This document shows positions 1-12,132 of a stretch of 64,000 nucleotides of DNA, piece after piece. A program made the position numbers and the translations under genes. The stretch lies in NCBI GenBank assembly GCA_907165135.1, contig OU015567.1, positions 11,351,001-11,415,000 on the forward strand, in the 5' to 3' direction. Position 1 is the first letter of the stretch, and the number at the start of each line of letters is the position of its first letter. A model generated the notes under the pieces. The model saw only the letters and a program-made list of their open reading frames with translations, ran no database searches and was not told the DNA's origin. The stretch is from Oikopleura dioica. Lineage: Eukaryota > Chordata > Appendicularia > Copelata > Oikopleuridae.

Positions 1-1675
1 GCGAATACAAGGTCTCTTTCATTGATAAAATCGTCGGTCGAGTAGCTGGATCGTTTATGAAAGAGAGGAAGTTCTGCCGATGGTGTTTAACTTCCTCAGC
101 TGCAGGGCCGTAAAGGTCTTCGGTGTCTCTCAGCGACGTCAGATAAAGTTCAAGAAGCCATCCAATGATAAAGCCTTTCTCGCTGATGGACTTGACAAGT
201 GGCAGTCTGTGCTTGAGAAAGAAGATAAGAGCTTCCTGTCTCATCGAGTTTTCCTGGATCGACAAGCTTCCATTAGGTAAAAATTTAAGCGCGATTTCTG
301 AAGTCAATTCTTCCGTCTTCGCGTAGATCATCGCCGCTTCTCGATAACTCGCAGCAGTTTTCTTTTGATTGTTTAAAAGATGTTCTGCTTGCGCGACCAT
401 GATTTCGTTTTGCACGAGTTTGTCGTCTTTGCAAAATTTCTTTGCTTCGTTGAATTCTCCAAGATCGAGATAGATTCTCCAAACCGATCTTCCTTCATTC
501 TTAACTCTGAAAATATAGGGCGACTCGGAAGAGAACGCCCACGGAGAAACATCGTAGTTCGACATCACGAGGCCACGCAGAGGTTCTTTCTTCTCAAAGT
601 GATCGACAAAAACTAGTTGGTTGTTCAGCAAGCATGTGGCCGCGATACAGGTAGAATGAAGGGTCACGACGTGGAATCTGGTGAGCGCTAGGCCGTGGAT
701 AGGGCCGGTTTGCCCGTGGCCTGTGATTATTTTGTTGTTAGTTATCGTTCTGAAAGAGACTTTACTCATTTATGGACGAAAAGTGGTGTCCGACCTGTTT
801 CTATCTGCCGAAGAATTGACTTCTCCGACAAAAACTTCTTGTCCAGACATGCAAGTCCAAGCAAAAAGCCGCGAATCGTTCTCATTCGGTATCGGAGTCA
901 CCACCAATTTCGACTCAAACGTCCCATTAGCTGGAAAATTAATGACATTGACGCCTGCCGTGTAGCCGGAGAACACTTGATCGAGAGATTCGACGGCGTC
1001 AGTTCCGATGAAATGGATGAGATTTGAAGTCGTTGCGGCTAAAACGACGCGGCGGGAGTTTGAAGAGAAGGATTTCTTTCCGTTGGCTTCGAAGGTGAAA
1101 CTGGAAATGCCAGTAATGGGCGTTTTTCTTCGTTTTGAAAGTGCACCTTAACGGTGGTCCCCATCGAACCACCCTTGAAAGACCAGTCGCTACTGTCAAT
1201 CGAAAAGCTGAAAATCTCCCCGCCAGAATTACCAGCAATAACCCTCGACGAGCTTATCCAGCTAGCCGCTGTGATTGACATATTCTTCAGTTCTTTGATT
1301 TGTTTCACTCGATTCGAGCTCAGAGTCCAGAGAAGAGAGCAGGGCATGCCATTCTGCAGCACAGAGAATATCGCCGCTTCGCCTTTTGGATCTGGCCAGA
1401 AGTCGAGGATTTTTCCATCTGATCTGACGATGTCGATTTCCTTCGTATCGTTTTCAGCGTGAATATCGATTCTGCGTAAATGGCGAGAACGGGAAATTAT
1501 AAACGCTTTCTATTTCGTGATTTAGAAAACAGGGTCTTTGGTTAAAATAATGTAATCACTTCATTAGATTAAATTTTAAATCACATTCCTGGTCGGCAAC
1601 AGCAAAATCAGTAATCTCATCCTGACTTCTGAAATCAATCTTTTGCCTTCGAAAAATCGGCCCTTCGACCCCCAT
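1..1675 (-). CDS. VPS18: VPS18, HOPS/CORVET tethering subunit (5' part; runs off the window start)
   Basis: Core subunit of the HOPS and CORVET tethers that act in late endosome and lysosome fusion. The N-terminus carries the family's PIF-x-x-Q-x-IDF motif, then a beta-propeller with RRIDIH, FIGTDAVESLDQVFSGY and a later VWRIYLDLGEFNEAKKFCKD stretch that matches the Pep3/Vps18 helical region; the chain runs off base 1. Start is the ATG at 1675. Two introns can be placed: 1506-1584 (GT-AG, 79 nt) and 721-777 (57 nt, with an ACTAAC-like branch site); both keep the frame. The frame slips once near 1123-1127, in a run of five A on the coding strand, between two well-conserved blocks, most likely a missing base in the sequence. 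Identity is firm; the C-terminal clathrin-like repeats and RING lie outside. Confidence 0.9.
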
Positions 1676-2123
1676 CTTCTAAAAACCACGTGTAAATTCC
1701 AGAATGAGTATTTTCACAAGTTCAGTTTTTCTTTCGCTTCTCTTGAAAATTGTAGCCGAAGAATCTCACAAGCGAGCGCTTATTGGTCCGCAGCGGAAAG
1801 CCACCTCAATGTGAAAATTCGGCCTATGTTTGGGAATAACTATTGCCTCTTATGGTCCCTGGCAGGGACTCTCTTGTACCAAGGCTACAAGCTATATAAT
1901 TTTTTTATATAGGCTTTATTCTTACAGGAAAAGATCGTTTTTAAAGGTCAGTTTATTTTCATTTATTTCAATCAAATGGTAAGTTAGTTACAGTAACTAG
2001 TTAGTCTAACAGTCAGACTCTAACTATGAGTCAATCTATAGCATGTAAATTTTTATGTGTCCAGTAAAGAAAGGTCCATCTTCTTGCATTTTGCAGACTA
2101 TCTGCAAAGTATGGAACTGTCGT
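1676..2123. other. intergenic stretch
   Basis: About 450 bases between the VPS18 start and the end of the next minus-strand gene. It is AT-rich with no ORF that looks coding. It should contain the VPS18 promoter, but I recognise no specific site. Confidence 0.5.
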
Positions 2124-2646
2124 TTACTTCTTTTCTTTTTCTTTCTAAAATTTTGAAGGGTAAAGGAAAAACATCAAAATTTTCGTACCTTCTGTTCCAT
2201 CAAGGAAATTCTGATGGCACATTCAATTGCGTCGTCGTCGAACTGGTTCGGATCGGTCTTCATGCATCCTTGCTCTTCCTTTCTCGTACTAAGAACAGCT
2301 CTCCTTGCCATCTTCGTAACACGACGGGAGCTGGATTTGCGAGCCTTCGATAGGCCATTTGGACGGGGTTCCTAAGATAACGATGAGTATCTCCTGTACT
2401 GTACAAGTATGTGATGATAAAGTACTGCTTGAAGCAAGCAAGAAACTGACATCACCTGCTGAGGAGGATTCTGTTCCAATAAGCTGTTCCTGATAGCAGT
2501 TTCGATATCGATCCGTTTGAATCCGTCGGCATCTGTTCCTCTAAGGATATTTTTCGTCGTTTTTCCGGTTTGTTTATCCCGATGACAGCATCTCTTGCCG
2601 CCCTCGTTACTCGCGAACTGCTGGATTTGCGGGCCTTTGACGGCAT
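2124..2646 (-). CDS. small basic protein with two UIM-like repeats (one-base frame break in exon 1)
   Basis: Not a family I can name. Three exons fit: 2456-2646, 2189-2371 and 2124-2144, joined by GT-AG introns of 79 and 44 nt. Exons 1 and 2 encode two copies of one unit: a basic SKARKSSS..RVT..AR.AV segment followed by an acidic helix, IDIETAIRNSLLEQ in copy 1 and DAIECAIRISLMEQ in copy 2. These fit the ubiquitin-interacting motif pattern (acidic, then A-I-x-x-S-L). The tail is KKEKEKK and stop. Exon 1 changes frame by one base between the basic part and the helix; the run of five A (plus 2550-2554) is the likely place for a lost base, and adding one base makes the total a multiple of three. 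Gene status is plausible; the UIM reading is an inference. Confidence 0.55.
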
Positions 2647-2699
2647 ATGGAATGCAGACGATAATCAATGAAGAATTAAACTCGAGAAAAAGTAATTGA

Positions 2700-3117
2700 C
2701 TGTTTCGGAAATTTCGAATAAGCCGTTTTTCGAATGCGCTAGTAGCGTCAAAAGATAAGATCGTTTAAAAGATTTTCACTCTGATGCTTCTATAAGAAAC
2801 CAGCTGCTGGTTATAAGCAGTCCTTATCCGAATAGCGCCACCCACAGCGGGTGATTTACGATATCTTCCAGTAAATATGGCCCAAACTAGGATATTTGTG
2901 ACCGCAGCATTACTTATTTGATCGTAATCATTGTAAAAGAGCGATGGTTTTTCTTTTTCAAAGACATCCCGCAAAGCTAGTGGTTCTCATAGGAAACTCA
3001 AGTTAGTAAAGTGCTCACGTTTACACTTTGCTAAATTTGTCATGAAGTCTCAAATTAAAACCGGCAACATTTCGGCCAAGATCAACAAGGACATCCTCGA
3101 AAAAAAGTACCAAGCGC
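2700..3117. other. intergenic stretch with a short unassigned ORF
   Basis: No gene recognised. A plus-strand ORF beginning MKSQIKTGNISAK at 3042 runs about 43 codons and overlaps the presumed first exon of the next gene in another frame. It matches nothing I know and may be chance. Confidence 0.4.
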
Positions 3118-6100
3118 ATGGCCGCCTTCGTGTCTTTCTTATTTCAAGCGCCTCAAGTCTCATCAATTTGTGATGATGATTTTCTAATTAAAAAGTTATC
3201 CCCTGTACCACAAAGATTGAAAGCGTACATGGTTTCTTTATGCTTCTTGAATGGCGAGTCGCTCTACGAAAATCGCTTTTTACTTTTCTTTGAGTCAAAT
3301 ATTACTTCATTTTGGCCAAGTTAACAGTGAGAAAACTCTTGAAGTGAGATTGCTGGTGAAAGTATCAGAAGAACTAGACACAAGGTATGATTGAACACTC
3401 CGATTGAACTAAATGCAATATGACTGTAGTGACGGAAAAGCTTTCGTGTCATTTTTCGAAGATGTTTTCGCCATGGCTTCGAATGAAATACGCAGCAGAG
3501 CTTCAAATGTGACGATATCATCTGTTACACTTTCTTTTCCTTCAAAATGGAAGAATATTCTCAAAAGTTATAGTCCGGACAAGGTTCTCAGTACTGGCTA
3601 CAAAACTTATCATTCCTCAATCAGCATCATCCCTGAAACATACAATGCTGGTTCTTTGGAATTCTCAGAGCTTCCAATTTCATGTGGAGTTAAAGGTTCA
3701 GCGATCGAATTGCCTGGCAAAAATTTGCCTAAGAACGAGAATGATTATGTCTGGGAGTTGACGAGAAGTCTGGCTCGACACTTATGGGGAGTCTATCCAG
3801 AAAAAGACAGGAACTTAAAATGGGATGAGAGAATTCTTACTCAATTCAATCAAACGACCCTTTCAAATCAAACAAACTACTGTGGAGGTCAATCAATTGT
3901 TGAGACGATTTTGTCCCAAGTTTCGTCTGATTCTAGTACGTCTCGAAGGCGGAGTGGTGCCCTGGAAGAAGTGCCGAAAACCGACATAAACTTTATAATT
4001 GAAGATGAAGCCTTATCGACCGTCAATTTCATCATTGAGGGAAGATTTAAATCAACTAGAAATTGAATAATTTAAAAGTACTCAATTTTGTGAATAGGGA
4101 TGATTAAATCTTGAATGAGACCACGATTATGGATGATTTGGCGCCATACCTAAAATCTCTTCTTTTTACAATGCGAGGTATAAGGTTGAATTTCATCGAA
4201 ATTACGGAAGGTAATCGACTGAGCACGATCGACTTTGAAGGCTGTTCAACAAATTTTCTTTCTCAGCTACCGAAAAAATCAAAGGCCAGTAAAAAAAGAA
4301 CTCCAGATCTTGTAAAAATGCTTGAATACATCGACGGAAAATGTGGGGATTTCGTGATATTTGAAGTTGGAGGATTCATTGGAGTGGATTCAAATGTATT
4401 GAAAAAAGTGATGAACATGGGCTGTAAAGTTAGTTGGGTGTCGACCCCAGAAAAAAGAGAGATATCGTCTTACGGTGGAGAGATGAGAACGACGAAACTT
4501 CGAAGAATTGTGGAAGCTACAGGAGGAAAGAGCTTTCAGTTCGGTGTCCACGGAACTCAAGCTGGAAGTAAGCAGCAACGAAGAATGATTCCAAATTTTA
4601 GTTTTGTTACGCCCATTCTCGGAAACGTTATAAAAGGAGAAGACCATGTCAAGCTACTGGATTTTATTGATTTTGATCCTGAACGCGATGGTAGTCGACA
4701 AACTCTGCGTTTCATCGCTGAGAAGAAAGATATCATTCAAATTCAAATGCGCCTCATTTCTGATATCGAGGACGAAGTTTTGCTTGAAGATTATTGTTTG
4801 AAATATCTATCCGTAAATGTGACCGACGATGAATTTCTGAAACTTCACTCTGACCCCGAATTTCTCATCTACACTTACAAACCAAAAGAAAGAAAGGATT
4901 TCAATTCTTACGATTCGGAGATCAATTTTGACGTCTGTTTCTACAAAATAGAGGGATTTATGGGACCGAATTTCCAAGTTCAAATCGCTGTTTATGCCCT
5001 TCACGACGAGTCAGTCTCCCTGTTGAAACCGAAAGCGCGCGTTTTGTATCATGTAGAAGAAAACAAGGCTCCAATCTTTGCTGCGAAACCTGAGAGCTTC
5101 CCCGAAGCTGTTCCAATATCTTTCATTATTACATCGCTCAACAATCCGAACTACCGCACCTGCGATACTATGAACAATTTGGCAACGTATCAAGACTTAT
5201 TCTTAGATGATTGGTACACTGGTCTAACAACAGGTTTGAGTTGCTCGACCTTTGATAGCGAAGGGTATTGTACTGGATATTTCATGGTGGAAATCTATTT
5301 CAACAGGAGGGGCTCCTATAAACATATCTAAAACAAGTTGTATCACAAACACAGATATTAGAGCCCCTATATTCAGAGGAATCAATACGTTCGACTGTCG
5401 GATATTCTTGAATGAGTCACCTTACCAACCATTCATGAAGGTGGATATTGGGATGCTTGTGAGAACAGAAGGGGATTGTTACGGTGGTGGAAAACTTCTG
5501 AATGCAAACAAAGAAGAACTTTGCTTCCAGAAGGCTGAAAATTTTATATCGGAAACAGAATCATGCGTGCTTCCGACTATTCATGAAGCTCACTTGTTTA
5601 CTAGTGAAGCTAAATTGCTGGAACATAACTTTGTGGAAGATTACAAAAGTAAAGGTTTTCATGTTTATTCGTTAGTATTCTAATCTTAGACATTTCTACA
5701 CTAAAACGGACTATCGAGCTGCAGAAAAGGGGATACAATGTAGAATATATGATCCGATAGAGCCTCTAAAAGGTTCAAAAGTTATCAATTGCAGTATGCT
5801 GGAAGATGCAGATAAAAGCGAAGACTTTATCTCTTGGTGCGTAAAAGGGGTCGAAGATACTTTTCCTCCGACAGTGCCACTCAACTTTATTATTCAAACT
5901 GAAGGAAATACTCAGGTAGTCAAAATATTACTGAATTTTATCGGAATTAATAGATGATGTCTTGGACGGCTTCTGTGGACAATTCGGATGGAGTAGAAAT
6001 CTATGAAGTTCATCATGTTGACCCTAGATCAACAGAAGAAGGAACTGAACTCATCTATCGAGGTGATTTTGATGGCGAAACGACTCGATTATCGATCGGA

Positions 6101-7076
6101 TCTGACGGAAGGATTGCAATAGAGGACTTCCAATGGTACATCAAGAACTCGAACAGATTTATATAACTTTCAGTCCTCCTTATTTCTCTGGCACTCTGGA
6201 AATAATATACGAGGAGCAAGTGAAGAACAATGCTTCAAGATTAAACAAGCAGATTGATGAAATTGTGGCAGAGTTTTCTCTCGCAAAAAGAGATTTTTAC
6301 AAACTCGAGCCTGATAAATTTTCCATACTCAACGATCAAGCGAAGACCAAGTCGATGAAGCTCTCTGGGGCCGATGTTAAACTAATGATATATTTCGGCA
6401 ATGGAACAGCTCTTTCGAGAACTGATGAAACCATCGAAGTAGTTATCCCTTTTGGGGAGATCTGCCTCTAGGAATGGAATCTTTCCTGTTAATTTTTTGG
6501 TTGAAGGTTTAAAGTTTCCAAATAAAGAAAATATAAAGGAGGCCATTTGCGAAATCGAATCTGGCAACGATCTCTGGCTAGCTGCGAAATCAATCGACAG
6601 GAATTCAAATGAGTCTCCATTCTCCTCCGCAGCTGTTTTCAAATATCGAAGATTTCATGTCAAGAGTAACGAGTCGATAGAACTCTCTGATGATGTCGAG
6701 ACGCTGAAGATTGTTCTGGAGCAAAAGCCGAAGGGAATAGAAAATAGTGGGAACTTTTTCAAGGTACTTCTTATCAATAGAATTGATATTATATCTTCAA
6801 CAGGGAATATCGAAAAATACTTGGATAGCGATCGGCTCTGTCTTTGCTTCAACAGCAATTGTACTGTTCGCAATCATCAAGTGCTGCAAACATGCATGCA
6901 AGAGAAGAAAAGAGAGGAAAAAGATTCGCGAAGAACAACAAAACGGGCGCATAACTGGACCATCATCGGGTGTACCGAGTACGAAATCGCCACCTACCGT
7001 TATTCGGAAGAAAAAGAAAACGAAGAAAAAGAAAGTTTTCAAAAAGAAAGACGGAAGAGTCAGTTCTGATGAGTAA
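3118..7076 (+). CDS. CLCA-like (calcium-activated chloride channel regulator family) single-pass membrane protein
   Basis: Members of this family are secreted or membrane proteins with an N-terminal metalloprotease-like region, a VWA domain and a beta-sandwich tail. Family landmarks seen: SVTLSFPSKW, then LARHLWGVYPE in place of the usual HEWAHLRWGVFDE, a VWA-like segment ending RRIVEATGGKSFQF (about 4500-4540), a WTASVDNSDGVEIYEV segment (about 5965) and LWLAAKSIDRNSNES (about 6575), equivalent to the CLCA IYIAIRAIDRNS. The C-terminus has a TM segment (NTWIAIGSVFASTAIVLFAI) and a lysine-rich tail. Introns placed include 3258-3327, 3385-3429, one with donor in TTG GTTTGAG near 5235 and one ending near 6803. 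The start is uncertain: ATG 3118 or ATG 3229. The protease HExxH and the VWA metal site are not conserved. An AATAAA lies at 7088. Confidence 0.75.
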
Positions 7077-7087
7077 AAATACTTGTG

Positions 7088-7093
7088 AATAAA
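7088..7093 (+). promoter_or_regulatory. poly(A) signal of the CLCA-like gene
   Basis: A canonical AATAAA hexamer 11 bases after the TAA stop at 7074-7076. It is the only such signal I tie to a specific gene here. Confidence 0.55.
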
Positions 7094-7259
7094 TTGCAAA
7101 TAGCATTTATAAATACTTGCAATATTAGAAAGGATCGATTATTATTTTGAATTTGTATTGCAGTGGACACTGGACAGAAATATTGGGCAGAAGTGGATAA
7201 GGGAAAAAGTAAGGAAACAGAGACAGAAAAGGGAAGGAAGAACAATAGGAAAAGGAGGC

Positions 7260-10200
7260 TTATTCGAGTTGAACATTGGCCATTTTAATGTTGAGCGAAT
7301 TGATGTCGGGAACTTTCCAGTCGAGGCGGCTGCCTTCTTCGTACAGTTTGCGAAGGGTTGAGAGGCGGAACTCCTGTGTCTTTCGACCTAAGACAAGATA
7401 TCGCATGTAAATACTCTAAGCAAACCTTGCGAGGTGATTTCCAGGTATTTATTGTATAATTCCAACGCAGTTCTTGCGTCTTCGATAGAGTCATGGACGC
7501 CTTCTTGAATTCGCTTCTTCAAAAAGAACCACGCAAGGAATCGCAGTGACACAAGCCGCTTTCTTGGTAAGTGAAAAAGCGTTACTGAAAGAAAGTGTTG
7601 GTCATGTTCACTAAAAGCTTTTACCTGTGTCGATTATTTGATCCGGGCGAACATAAAGATTCAGCTCGGTAAAGTCATTTTGGAGACCATGGCCTACGAA
7701 TTTGACGCCGACGTGGGCAAGGTAACGCACTTTGCAATATGTCGCCTTCAGAGTCGCCAGATATTTTGAACTGAAAAATAAGTAAGTTTGGGGAGGCTTG
7801 AAACAAAACGCACCTGATAGCAGCGTCAAGATCACCCGGCTGAATTCCAGAAAACTTGGTGAGATAGTCAACGATTTGCTCAGAAGTAGCAATGTAGTCA
7901 TCAATGAAAGGTTGTCCAATTTTCGCGCCTTCTCCGCGAATGACAGTCACTCTAGCTACAGCTGAATGAGAGGGACGCACGATTGCGTTCGTCCCATCTG
8001 ATCTCAATTCGGTTTCTTCTGCGTTCAAAGTAACAAATTCGCAGTCGAGCGCAACCAGTGTTCCTGGAAAGGATAAAGTGGAGTAGTATTTTGATGTTTA
8101 CTACCTTTTTTCGGATGCTCATCGGGATCGAGAGGAGTAAATAGTTGATGCTCCTTCGTCAACTTTGAGATTGACTTGGTCGGCAATAAAACTTAAGGTC
8201 TTCTTGAATGGCTTTCCAAAAAATTTATTCTTACCAGATGAGTCAAGAGGAAAGTTGACCTCATTGGAATGATCTTTCTCAAAGTTCTTCCTAACAAAAT
8301 AAAGCACACAAGGAGTAGAGTACGTCAAATCAAACGTAACAGCTTCAATGGCGGGAACGGGACTGATAAGCAAGTCATTGAAGAGGTACCACTGGTCCTT
8401 GGGCGTCATTCCTTTCATTTCGTGGAAAGACTTGGAAACCTTTACATGCGATATAAGATTTCCGATTGGGTTGCCAGACTCGCGGATAAAGGAAGAAGTT
8501 GCGTAGAGCTCGTACTCTACTGACTTGCCTTCCAAGTCTAGCACGAGATTGTGCGCAATCCAAGAATCCTTCCCCTCAGCTTTAGCGAGCTCTGTCTGCA
8601 CTTTCCAGAACTCCTCATTTGCGGTAGAGTCGAGGTTACAATTCAGCACAAGAATATCAGGTAACGAAAGTGGCCGTCTAGTTTGCTGACCCATTTGATA
8701 ATTTTGAGTTTCTTCGCACCAGCTCTTTGTGTAGATTTCAAGCCAGATGGATTTTTTGACGACTGATTCGAACGAAATCGCCGTCGTTTTCCAGTCCTTT
8801 GAATAATTCTTCGGATTGATCCAGTGATGCCAATCGATGTTGAAGAGAAATGAGCTGGCCTCATGACTCGAACTGTGTCCTGACTTGAATTTGGTTGTAA
8901 CTTCCTGTCTTGTCTCGAAAAATCGCTGAACAAGGCTGGCTTCTTCTGCATCCGAGGAGGGCTTGAAATCTGTTGATGTTGATTCAGATGCTTTTCTGCT
9001 TCTATTTTCCTTTCGATCTTCATCGGAGTCAGCCGGAGCCGCTTTGCTTGTGTCAGTGTGAATTTGCTGCAAAATAAATCGATTCCAGCTTTGGATCAGT
9101 CGTCCAAGATTCCCGTGGCGACGAGCAACATCTGCAGAACCTGCTCCATTCGTAAGAACAAGGCGCAAGGCCGTCGCCTGCGGGGACACGCGGAAGCTGC
9201 GAAGAAAGTTTGATGCGGGTGCTTATCAGGCTTTTAATAAGCAGATAAAATGGAAATCTATTGGAAAAATTGTAAGCCCTTCCTGATCCTCCTTCTTGAT
9301 TGTCAAGGAGATGGAAGAGGAATCCTAGCTCAGCAGATAAATCTGTCTCTTTCATCGAACAATGGCTTTGAAGCGCAGCCCTCAAAGGGTTGATAAAATA
9401 AAGCACCTATGAATATATTTAGTAAATCAAGTATTTTTTAAAGTACCTGAAGCATATTATTGCAGTAGGTGTTCGGGATATGAGGCTCCAAGCCAACAAA
9501 CTTAGTCGTATTGTACTTCTGTATTTCTGACTGCCTATCCTCACTGGGTAAATGTGCAAAAGTCATTTCCACGGGACGGTATTTCTGGGGAGTTACTCCC
9601 TCGCGTGTGACGGTCAGGTGATTTTCGTCACCAAACTCGTTCGGGATAATGTAGGGCAATTGAAATTTCTTCATATTAACGGGCTTAGGAGCGTATCCAA
9701 TCTTCTCGATCACGTTCATCGAATTAATGATTTCCTGATCAATTGGTCTTGGTCTGTAGGATTTTTTGACAGTCAATTCAGCTGGCCAATCGGACAGCAA
9801 TTTCTCCTCCTGTTGCGGAAAGTGTGAAGGAATCATACTGAAGGGGGTACTCTCGTCAGTCATTGAGATCTGGGTGTACGATGTATTGTCGTGTTGAGGC
9901 CTAGAAAAATTGTAAGTGGCAGAAAAAAAACTTGAGTGTACCATTCAGTTTCCTGGTAGATTTGATTGAATTGCGGCTGCTGTCTGCTTGACCAAACGTG
10001 CACCAAACTTGTGCTCGTTCCGAACGCAACGGCTTGAGTTGAGCTGGACAAAGCAACAGATGTGAAAGTGCCGCCGGCTCCGTCCATTTTGTAATACTGG
10101 GCAGTGGGTGGAATAATGTCCGACGGTTCTACAATAACCAGATCGCCGCTGGATGAGCAAATGAGCAATTTGGTTGTGAAGGAAGGAATGAAACGAAGAA

Positions 10201-11159
10201 AACGAGGATCAAACTTTGGCTGGAGTGGCGCGGCCGGCTTCATCATTCGCAAGTCGTACACTTGTACTAAAACTGCGCTAGAATTCACTTCCAAGATTCT
10301 ACGAACCGAATCTTGTTTGAACTTGGTGCATGCCACCGGGTCGATTGGCAGAAGTGGTTTCGGATGTGCCACAAGTGACGAGAAGATTGCTACAGACATC
10401 AAAGTCCGTGATCGCGTCAAAAGGACAAGAAAGAGTATGCTGGGTCGCAAGAGAAACTGGATCTCGGCAGTGAATACTACCCTTGTGATCAGCCGTGTAG
10501 AGATATCGCGTGTTTGATTGAGAAGTTCGGAACTTTGTACAGGTTCGAAAAGTAACTGGTCTTACACAGACTTATAAGACTCACTTTTCCTAACCTCTCC
10601 CAATGAAACTCCACCAGATTTAGAATCAATCGTCCGAAGCGTCCGTCCTTTCTTTGTAATATCTAATTCGAAAATCTTGTCGCACTTTCCGCCGACAAGA
10701 ACGGTTGTTCCTGGATGCTGGCCATAGTGGAATGCAGAGCCGTTTGCAAGCTCTGCTGGACTGACCGTCCATTTGGCGATTCCGCCTCGTTGGGAAAAGG
10801 TAACGCTATTTGGCGCGAGAGTTAAAACTCCTTCACCAACGGAAAGGATATCACTTACGCGCTGATTCACTCCATGGACCTAGAGAGTCTTATTGATTGT
10901 TAAATACGAAATTGAGGGAGACCTGGAAACTTGTGTATTTGGTGAAAGCGGAGGAAAAGAAACTCGTTGCGTGGCCTGTGTCAAGACCAGTCCAGAGAAG
11001 TTCTTCTCGATTGTCAAAATGAAGGGCAGAGACCCCATTCGCGTGGCCTCCATCAATAACCAACGTTTGCAATTCGGCATACTCCCCCTCGGCTGTGTTA
11101 CTATTGTAAGGCTCCGAAGAGAAATTTTGATAATCGGTGAAGCCTTGCGTTGCGTACAT
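7260..11159 (-). CDS. PAN2: PAN2, catalytic subunit of the PAN2-PAN3 deadenylase
   Basis: PAN2 shortens mRNA poly(A) tails in the cytoplasm together with PAN3. The N-terminal third is a WD40-type region ([48 protein letters not shown]). The middle is the inactive ubiquitin-hydrolase-like domain: [45 protein letters not shown]. The C-terminus is a DEDD exonuclease: an [16 protein letters not shown] block, [33 protein letters not shown] and an [11 protein letters not shown] block (about 7480), so all four acidic residues appear present. Start is the ATG at 11159; upstream in-frame codons lack ATG. Many short introns interrupt it, for example donor CTTCAG/gtactt near 9445. Full domain order is preserved. 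Confidence 0.93.
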
Positions 11160-11200
11160 TTTGAGCCTCGTCAATCTCGATACATCTAAAGAATCCTATT

Positions 11201-11643
11201 TTAACTTCTCAATACACGGGCGCGCAACTAAGCGCTCAAAACACGGGGTCGGGTGAGGGGACCACAATGCATTATTCAGCCCCGCGCGGCGCGCAAAATT
11301 CGGATTGTCAGAAAGAGCGCTCAAAACTTTTAGCTTTAACTTTCGTTTGCGGCGGGTAAAAAGATAACAATTCATATCGCTGGAAAGCTTGAACACTCAC
11401 CTATCAGGATAAACAATTACTTTTGAAAAACACTTTCTGGATTTGCAGCTGTAGAATGAAAGATGAATCCGATGCAAAACGCCACCACTTTTGAGAAAAC
11501 ATCCAAAATTTCAGAAAGTGGTTCGTTTTAGTCATCTTAGCTCACATTACAAAAATCAGGTCAAACGGATTATCACAAGAGAAATAACGGCGGCTCAAAC
11601 TCGCCGTGGTCGGTTGAACCGACCACGTGTATTGAGAAGTTAA
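11201..11643. mobile_element. MITE 'B', copy 1, TTAA-flanked, 40 bp upstream of PAN2
   Basis: A 443-bp non-coding element bounded by TTAA on both sides with perfect terminal inverted repeats: CTTCTCAATACACG at the left and its reverse complement CGTGTATTGAGAAG at the right. A second copy at 22148-22590 differs at about three positions by eye, so both are recent. TTAA duplications are the hallmark of piggyBac-type transposition, but the ends do not begin CCC, so the superfamily is only a suggestion. It has no coding capacity. It starts about 40 bases before the PAN2 ATG and so occupies the promoter or 5' UTR position. Confidence 0.85.
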
Positions 11644-12132
11644 CCGCCTCTACCGCATCCAGGGGCATTATGCGGCAAACGTTTTCCGTAAATAATAATA
11701 AATTTTTGATAAGAATGAATACTGTATTTATTGTCATGTCTAAAAGTCTTAAGAAAGGCGTCACCAAACATTAAGTTTGAATCAAAATATAAAAAGAATT
11801 ATATAAATGAAGAAATGGTGGCGAGTTGCTAAACAACTCTAAGTAACTGTAGCTTTACTTTTGTGGATGAAATCAAGTCGAATGATTTTCATTTTTTGAA
11901 ATTGAAACAGAAAGATTTAGCAGAAAACAGGCAACATTTGAGCGACATGAACGAAGTATGGAACCACTGAAGATTACAAATTTGATTTATCATTAATTTT
12001 GGAATAATTCCACGATACACAGAAGTTATTTCTTTTCAAGGTAAATTTCGGGATTTGCGAAGATCTAAAACTAGACTTTTCATAAATTGCAGCCTTCTCA
12101 TAAATGATTTTTCACCAGATGAAGATTTTTGA
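11644..12132. other. intergenic stretch
   Basis: About 490 bases between MITE B and the 3' end of the coiled-coil gene. AT-rich; no ORF or RNA gene recognised. Confidence 0.5.

Noticed and set aside
1500-1590. A GA-AG intron in VPS18
   Set aside because: GA-AG joined the frames, but a canonical GT-AG intron (1506-1584) does so equally well, so the canonical one is preferred.
3042-3173. Short plus-strand ORF MKSQIKTGNISAK...
   Set aside because: No homology, overlaps the CLCA-like first exon in another frame, and has no supporting splice structure.
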